A stretch of DNA of 64,000 bases from Silene conica. Taxonomy: Eukaryota > Streptophyta > Magnoliopsida > Caryophyllales > Caryophyllaceae. The notes beneath the pieces were generated by a model, which made no database searches, had not been told where the DNA came from, and worked only from the letters and a program-made list of their open reading frames with translations. This document shows, one piece after another, positions 58,923 to 64,000 of this stretch. A program made the translations under genes and the position numbers. Numbering within the stretch: position 1 is the first letter of the stretch; every line of letters begins with the position of its first letter. The DNA lies in contig CM055318.2 in the NCBI GenBank assembly GCA_029255685.2, positions 31,918,001 to 31,982,000 of the forward strand, given 5' to 3'.

Positions 58923-59895
58923 TGTGTCGCTCTTAGATTGTGATTTTATCACAATCTAGTCTTTTACTACGGGTCGTTAATAGCGTTTTGTCAAGTAATT
59001 GATAATCGGTTGAGTTGTGGTTTTGTGTCAGTTTTTACCGAACTTTCTTGTTAATCTTTATGTTCGAGATCAAGGGAATTCATTCCTCAGTCCAAGGGGG
59101 GCGCATGAGTTTCAACATCATCCGACTTCTTGCTTGGGATACTTTGAAGAGTTGAAGTTTATGATCAATGAAGAGAAGAATTCCCGCCAGTAACGCAGCC
59201 TGCGAAATCAGGCGCAGCCTGCGTTAAGAATGGCAGCCTGCGGTTATTTATGCAGTACTGCGTTTTGTGACGCAGCCTGCGTTTTCGGCTGTTTTGTTGC
59301 GTTAATTTCAGCTTTTGGGGAGATCTTCCTAGGGTTTCGTGAACCCCTATAAGTACCCAAGTTCAGAATGTTTTATAGGAGGATCTTATCATTAGAACTT
59401 CAAACATTTTACTCTTTAAGTTATTCAAGAATCTTGTAATGAAACTTGAATCCTTCTTCATTTTGGGTTGTAATCTTTCAATGAGAAGCTAATCTTCTCA
59501 TCCTTGGTGTAATTCCGATCAAAGTCTCCGACTTTGACTTTGTAAGACTTGAATAACCCTTTCTTTTTATGTAATGTTGTTTCTTAAGTTTATATTTTAC
59601 ATTCTAAGTAATTATTTGTGTGGATTGATCACCCTTGCATCATAAACTTCAACTCTTCAAAGTATCCCAAGCAAGAAGTCGGATGATGTTGAAACTCGTG
59701 CGCCCCCCCTTGGACTGAGGAATGAATTCCCTTGATCTCGAACATAAAGATTAACAAGAAAGTTCGGTAAAAACTGACACAAAACCACAACTCAACCGAT
59801 TATCAATTACTTCACAAAACGCTATTAACGACCCGTAGTAAAAGACTAGATTGTGATAAAATCACAATCTAAGACCGACACAACACTCTACTATT
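58923..59895 (+). repeat. Athila 5' LTR with inverted terminal arms
   Basis: The first about 243 bp (58923-59165) and last about 243 bp (59639-59882) are inverted copies of each other with about three mismatches and one single-base gap. The centre (59166-59638) carries cgcagcctgcg words and a CCCTATAAGTACC TATA-like site near 59345. The exact LTR end is uncertain: it could be 59882-59885 or just before the primer-binding site. Confidence 0.75.
59193..59282. repeat. CGCAGCCTGCG palindromic words in the Athila LTR
   Basis: CGCAGCCTGCG, or GCAGCCTGCG, occurs four times (near 59194, 59213, 59233 and 59271), with a variant GCAGTACTGCG near 59252. The word is a perfect 5-base inverted repeat around one C. 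Confidence 0.88.
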
Positions 59896-59901
59896 AAATT
59901 T

Positions 59902-59919
59902 TGGCGTCGTTGCCGGGGA
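59902..59919 (+). other. Athila primer-binding site
   Basis: TGGCGTCGTTGCCGGGGA, one base from the common TGGCGCCGTTGCCGGGGA form. Confidence 0.85.
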
Positions 59920-60059
59920 AGGGCAACATAGCTAAAGCTTGTTTGTGTTTTGTTGTTGTGTTGAGCTTCTAGTTGTGTTTTCTTTATTTGTTGTTAATCT
60001 TTATGAGTCAATGTGGTTTATCTTTGTAAGTAAGTGGTAGTTCTAATTAGTTTTGTTTA

Positions 60060-61232
60060 GTGTGTAGTGTTTTGCTTATGCCTAGGTCACAAGTAGGGGA
60101 TACCAACGTTGAATTTGAGGAAAGTGCGGCTTATTCGTGGCTCTTCTCGAACCCCTTCTACCACTGTAACCGTCAAGAGGAAGAAACAAGCACACCAAGT
60201 AGCTACACATCCATTGAGAACTCACCCTCACCCATAGAAATAGACCCAATTGAAGTTGAATACCCAAGAATGGCGGATGACACGAGAACCATTAGGGAGC
60301 TTCGTGCTCGGAATTATGAGGAACAACCATCATGCATCACCTATACACCAATGGGAGCCAACAGAAACTTTGAGTTGAAGGGTTATTTCATTCACAACCT
60401 TCCCAAGTTCTATGGCTTAGCGGGAAACGATCCAAACCGACATCTAGCAGAGTTTCACATGATGTGCCAAGGCACCATTCCCACCGGAGTATCCGAGGAT
60501 CAATTTAAGTTGCGGGCTTTTCCTTTTTCTCTTCACGATGGCGCGAAGGATTGGCTTTATTATCTACCTCCGGGCATCATAAACACATGGACGGATATGA
60601 AGGCGGCCTTCTTAGAGAAATACTACCCGGACTTCCGCCACAATCATGCCAAGAAGGCGATAACATCTATTGAGCAAGGGAGTGGGGAGACCATGTATAA
60701 GTACCGGGAGAGATTTAAGAAGCTTGTAGCTCAATGCCCATACCCTGGTTTGAGTGGAGATGATTTGCTTGTTCATTTTTATGATAGCCTAAACGAGCAA
60801 GACCAACGGATGGTCAACTCCACCACCGGTGGAGGATTGGAAAATTATTCGGTGGTGGAGGCTAATGAGCTCATTGAGAGGCTCGCCGCTAGTACAAGAA
60901 TGCATGGAAGGTCCCGTCAAGCTACAAAGAATACTTCCGCCATGGGAGCCTCTTCTTCATCAAATTCAAAACTTGAGAAAAGTGTGGAAGAACTCAAGCT
61001 TCTTGTAGCCAACATGTTGGTAGGCTCACAAGGAGATTGTGGAAACCAAGGTGGCCAAGTTGAATGTTCATTTTGCCAAGGTCCTCACCCGGTAGAAGTT
61101 TGTCCTATTTGCAAGTGGAGGATGTCGGGGTTGAAAATGTTAGTGCTATGGGACAAGGACACTACAACTCAAGGAACCCTTCCGGTGGTGGATACTACAA
61201 ATATGACCCAAGTGGAGCCACTTACAACATAG
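60060..61232 (+). pseudogene. Athila gag
   Basis: 390 codons; the real start is probably the ATG at 60060 or a later one. A retrotransposon Gag core lies at about residues 105-275: KGYFIHNLPKFYGLAG, AKDWLYYLPPG, FLEKYYPDFR, then YRERFKKLVAQCPY. A CCHC-type knuckle follows (CSFCQGPHPVEVC, CX2CX3HX4C as in other Athila Gags). After that, around 61105-61130, the frame shifts, so the last 40 residues of this frame are not genuine. The true continuation is in the next frame from about 61130. Confidence 0.85.
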
Positions 61233-64000
61233 GCTCACGAGATCACCCAAACTTTAGTTGGGGAGGAGATAAATCAAAGAGTTTTGTGAATGGACAATTC
61301 AACCACTTGAGGGATCAAGGACAAAATCAACAAGGACAAAATCGACAAGGAACAAACTTTCAAAGAAACACAAATTTTCAAAGACCACCCAATGGTGGAA
61401 ATCAAGGCAATACTTCACAAAAGCCTAATGAAGAAGACATGTCAATGAAAGAGATGCTCAAGGCTCTTTTGAAAGGACAAGCGGAGTCCGACAAGAGGTC
61501 GGCAAATGAGAAAACCATGAATGATGCAAGGTTTACAAATCTTGAGAACCAAATGGGGCAAATTTACGAAGAGATGGCAAAGAACAAACAAAGGAGTTCA
61601 TCTTCCATTCCTTCCACCACTCTCCCTCCTCCTCGGCAAAATGCTAGTGCCATGACCTTGAGGAAGGGAAGAACTCTAGACACCCCTCCCAAGAAGACAA
61701 GAGCTAAGTCCAAGGAATGGGTAATTGAAGAAATCGAAGTAGAGGAGGAGGAACTAGAGGTCACTCCAAGAGTTGAAGCATCCTCAAAAGGAAAGGAGAA
61801 GGAGGTGGACAACAACACTCCACCAACCAAGGAAGTAAGCAAAGAGCCCCAGAAGAAAGCAAATGACACTTTGGAGGTTCTCTCAAAGGACCTTGAACCG
61901 GAGGTACCATTCCCAAGTGCCCTCACAAATCCTAAAAGAATTGATAAAGACTCCGATCTTTATGAGACTTTTAGGAAATGTGAGGTCAACATCCCTCTCT
62001 TTACTATTATCAAATCCGTTCCTAGGTATGCAAAGTTCCTCAAAGAACTTTGTACCCCTAAACGGAAGCCAAGAAAAGGAGTTGAGAGAGTCATGGTTAG
62101 TGGGCATGTCTCGGCAATTTTTAAAAAGAACCTTCCCGAAAAATGTGATGATTCGGGCATGCTAACTATACCGTGCTCCATTAAAGGTGAATATTTTGCT
62201 AGAGCCATGTTAGACTCGGGGTCCTCCATAAATGTCATGCCTTACTCCGTGTATGAGACTTTAGAGTTACCCCCTTTGTCTAAGTCAAATGTCGTCATTC
62301 AATTGGCGGACCGGTCAATAATTCAACCCAAAGGTTTTATTGAGGATGTCATAGTAGAAGTTGACAAATTCATGTTTCCGGCTGATTTCTATGTTTTAGA
62401 CATGGAGCCGGATTCCAACGCTACACCCCTTTTGTTAGGAAGACCTTTTATGAGAACATCTAAGACCAAACTTGATATGTATGATGGCAACTTAACAATG
62501 GAATTTGAGGGAAACATTATAAAATACAATGTGTATGAGTCCATGAAAAGAACCGATGATTTGAGCTTTTGTTACTTTTTGGATGTCATTGAGCCATTGG
62601 CAACTCAAGTTTACAAACTTTGTCATAGGAGCCCTCTTGAAGTGGCCCTCACTAACGATGTGGAGAAAGAAGGGTTGCGTTTCTTGTTGTCTAATGATGT
62701 GCAAGAAACTATCAAAGCATTGGATAAGGAAGAACCTTTAGAAGAAACTAAGGACGAAGAATCGACTGAAAAAAATAGTGCGAACCGCAGCCTGCTACCA
62801 GAGACGCAGCCTGCGGTCGTGGACGCAGCCCTGCGGTCTTCAACGCAGCCTGCGGTTTCGTCAGGCGCAGCCTGCGTTTTCCAGGGCAGCCTGCGTGATT
62901 CTCTGTACTCGACACAACAAGTTTATTTCCAAGAACACCACCCTTTCCAAACCAAGTTTTTTCCCTTAGAGGCTTCCCTTGAAAGACCACTACCCTCCAC
63001 TATAAAACCACCCACCCCCAATCTCAAACAACTTCCCGATCACTTGAAATACGTTTTGCTTGGTGAAAAAAGTACATTACCTCTTATAATTTCAAACACA
63101 CTTGAGGGAGACCAAGAGAAGAGATTGGTGGAGGTTTTGCAAAAGTACAAAGGCGTTTTTGGGTGGAGTATTGCGGATCTAAAAGGGATAAGCCCAAGCA
63201 TTTGCATGCACAAAATTCGTTTGGAAGGAGAAGCGAAGCCGGTTCGACAACCCCAAAGGAGATTGAACCCTCCAATGATGGAGGTTGTGAAAGAAGAGAT
63301 TATCAAGCTACTCCCAATGAGAATCATCTATCCCATTAGTGACTCCCAATGGGTAAGTCCTACCCAATATGTACCCAAAAAGGGCGGGATGACGGTAATC
63401 GAAGGCAAAGAAGGAGCCTTAATCCCCACTCGGATTCAAACCGGGTGGAGAGTTTGCATCGATTATCGCCGCCTCAACGTCGTGACCTTCAAAGACCATT
63501 ACCCCTTGCCCTTTCTAGATCAAATGCTAGAAATGTTGGGGGGAAGAGAGTTTTATTGCTTTTTGGATGGCTACTCCAGATATTTTCAAATCCCAATCAA
63601 GCCGGAGGACCAATCAAAAACAACGTTCGCGTGCCCCTTTGGAACATATGCATACCGGAGGATGCCTTTCGGGCTATGCAATGCTCTAGGTACTTTTCAA
63701 AGATGTGTGGTGAGTCTTTTTTCGGATCTTGTGGAAAGAGTCTTAGAGGTCTTCATGGATGATTTCACTGTCCATGGAGACAACTTTGATGCATGTTTGA
63801 ACCATCTAACTATGGTCCTATCACGATGCACGGAGTCACACCTTGTGTTGAACTCCGAAAAATGTCATTTCATGGTTAAAAGTGGCATCGTGTTAGGACA
63901 CATAGTATCGAAAAGAGGGATTGAGGTGGATGTGGCAAAGGTGGAGGTGATAAAAACTTTGCCATATCCCACTAATACTCGAGATATAAGGTCGTTCCTA
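61130..64000 (+). CDS. Athila gag tail, protease and reverse transcriptase (partial, open to edge)
   Basis: One frame stays open from about 61130 to the window end, about 950 codons. It starts with a Gln/Asn-rich Gag tail and an acidic Lys/Glu-rich linker. The aspartic protease motif DSGSSINVMP lies near 62213 and LLLGRPFM near 62435. A linker holding the six-copy CGCAGCCTGCG array follows (62785-62897). The RT is next: VRQPQRRLNP, VCIDYRRLN (about 63452), YRRMPFGLCNA, and the catalytic FMDDF (63752). Motif positions agree with one frame throughout. The only break I see is the frameshift near 61105-61130 that separates it from gag. RNase H and integrase should lie beyond 64000. Confidence 0.85.
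62785..62897. repeat. CGCAGCCTGCG word array inside Athila pol
   Basis: Six copies or close variants within about 110 bp, read by the same open frame in all three codon phases. They lie between protease and RT. Confidence 0.9.

Larger units (their letters stand above)
58923..64000 (+). mobile_element. Athila-type Ty3/gypsy element, right end outside window
   Basis: A 5' LTR (about 58923-59895) is followed by TGGCGTCGTTGCCGGGGA, the Asp-tRNA-like primer site typical of the Athila/Tat group. Then come gag, protease and RT of Athila type on the plus strand. It interrupts the MULE transposase gene. The 3' LTR and the rest of pol lie beyond 64000. Confidence 0.9.

Noticed and set aside
1..64000. 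tRNA or rRNA genes
   Set aside because: I saw only tRNA-complementary primer-binding sites of retrotransposons, no cloverleaf or rRNA signature. A dedicated tRNA scan would be needed to exclude them fully.

Overview
The window is plant nuclear DNA, almost certainly from a eudicot with a large, repeat-rich genome. The evidence is the mix of plant-type mobile elements (Ty1/copia, chromodomain-type Ty3/gypsy, Athila, CACTA, hAT MITEs, Mutator-like elements, PIF/Harbinger, Helitron and LINE) plus one ordinary plant gene of the NDR1/HIN1-like (NHL, LEA_2) family. I cannot name the species from sequence alone.

Region by region. 1-2.3 kb: two Ty1/copia LTR ends flank a dead PIF/Harbinger transposase remnant. 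2.34-23.2 kb: a LINE fragment split by a 20-kb stack. The host of the stack is a non-coding gypsy-type element (2738-23089, target duplication TAGAA). Its internal region holds a one-ended CACTA element (8461 to about 10738) and a hAT MITE (11069-11588). Its 3' LTR holds a complete copia element (Copia-1, 13663-22217, target duplication CTATT). 23.2-33.85 kb: a broken Helitron Rep/helicase gene split by a minus-strand chromovirus (23559-30861, target duplication CTGAG), one LTR of which carries another hAT MITE. 34.4-36.8 kb: the NHL gene with a likely 5'-UTR intron; it is the only convincing host gene. 37.1-39.7 kb: a minus-strand LINE with a poly(A) end, split by an 870-bp hAT MITE. 39.8-42.5 kb: a large solo LTR with two internal repeat arrays. 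43.1-44.6 kb: a Mutator-type terminal-inverted-repeat element. 45.0-46.4 kb: another solo LTR. 47.2-58.9 kb: a MULE transposase pseudogene broken by Copia-2 (47853-56259, LTRs look identical), by a solo LTR (57001-57890) and finally by an Athila element that runs off the right edge from about 58923.

How they fit together: insertion order can be read from target-site duplications and intact reading across the joins. The LINE, Helitron, Harbinger and MULE genes are old hosts. The chromovirus and its non-coding relative came next. Copia-1 (about four LTR differences in 1 kb) and Copia-2 (none seen) are recent. The non-coding gypsy element shares LTR segments and its 3' UTR/polypurine region with the chromovirus, so an autonomous/non-autonomous partnership is likely.

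Most interesting: (i) an Athila LTR whose two ends are inverted copies of about 243 bp; (ii) an 11-base palindromic word repeated both in that LTR and in all three codon phases of the same element's pol frame; (iii) a recently inserted copia element with an intact 1171-codon ORF but no recognisable capsid; (iv) ladders of repeated polypurine-tract/LTR-head modules at the 3' ends of three elements; (v) a regular array of a 10-base word spaced about 50 bp inside a solo LTR. Nothing here is a clear new gene system; the novelty is in retroelement architecture. All alignments were done by eye.
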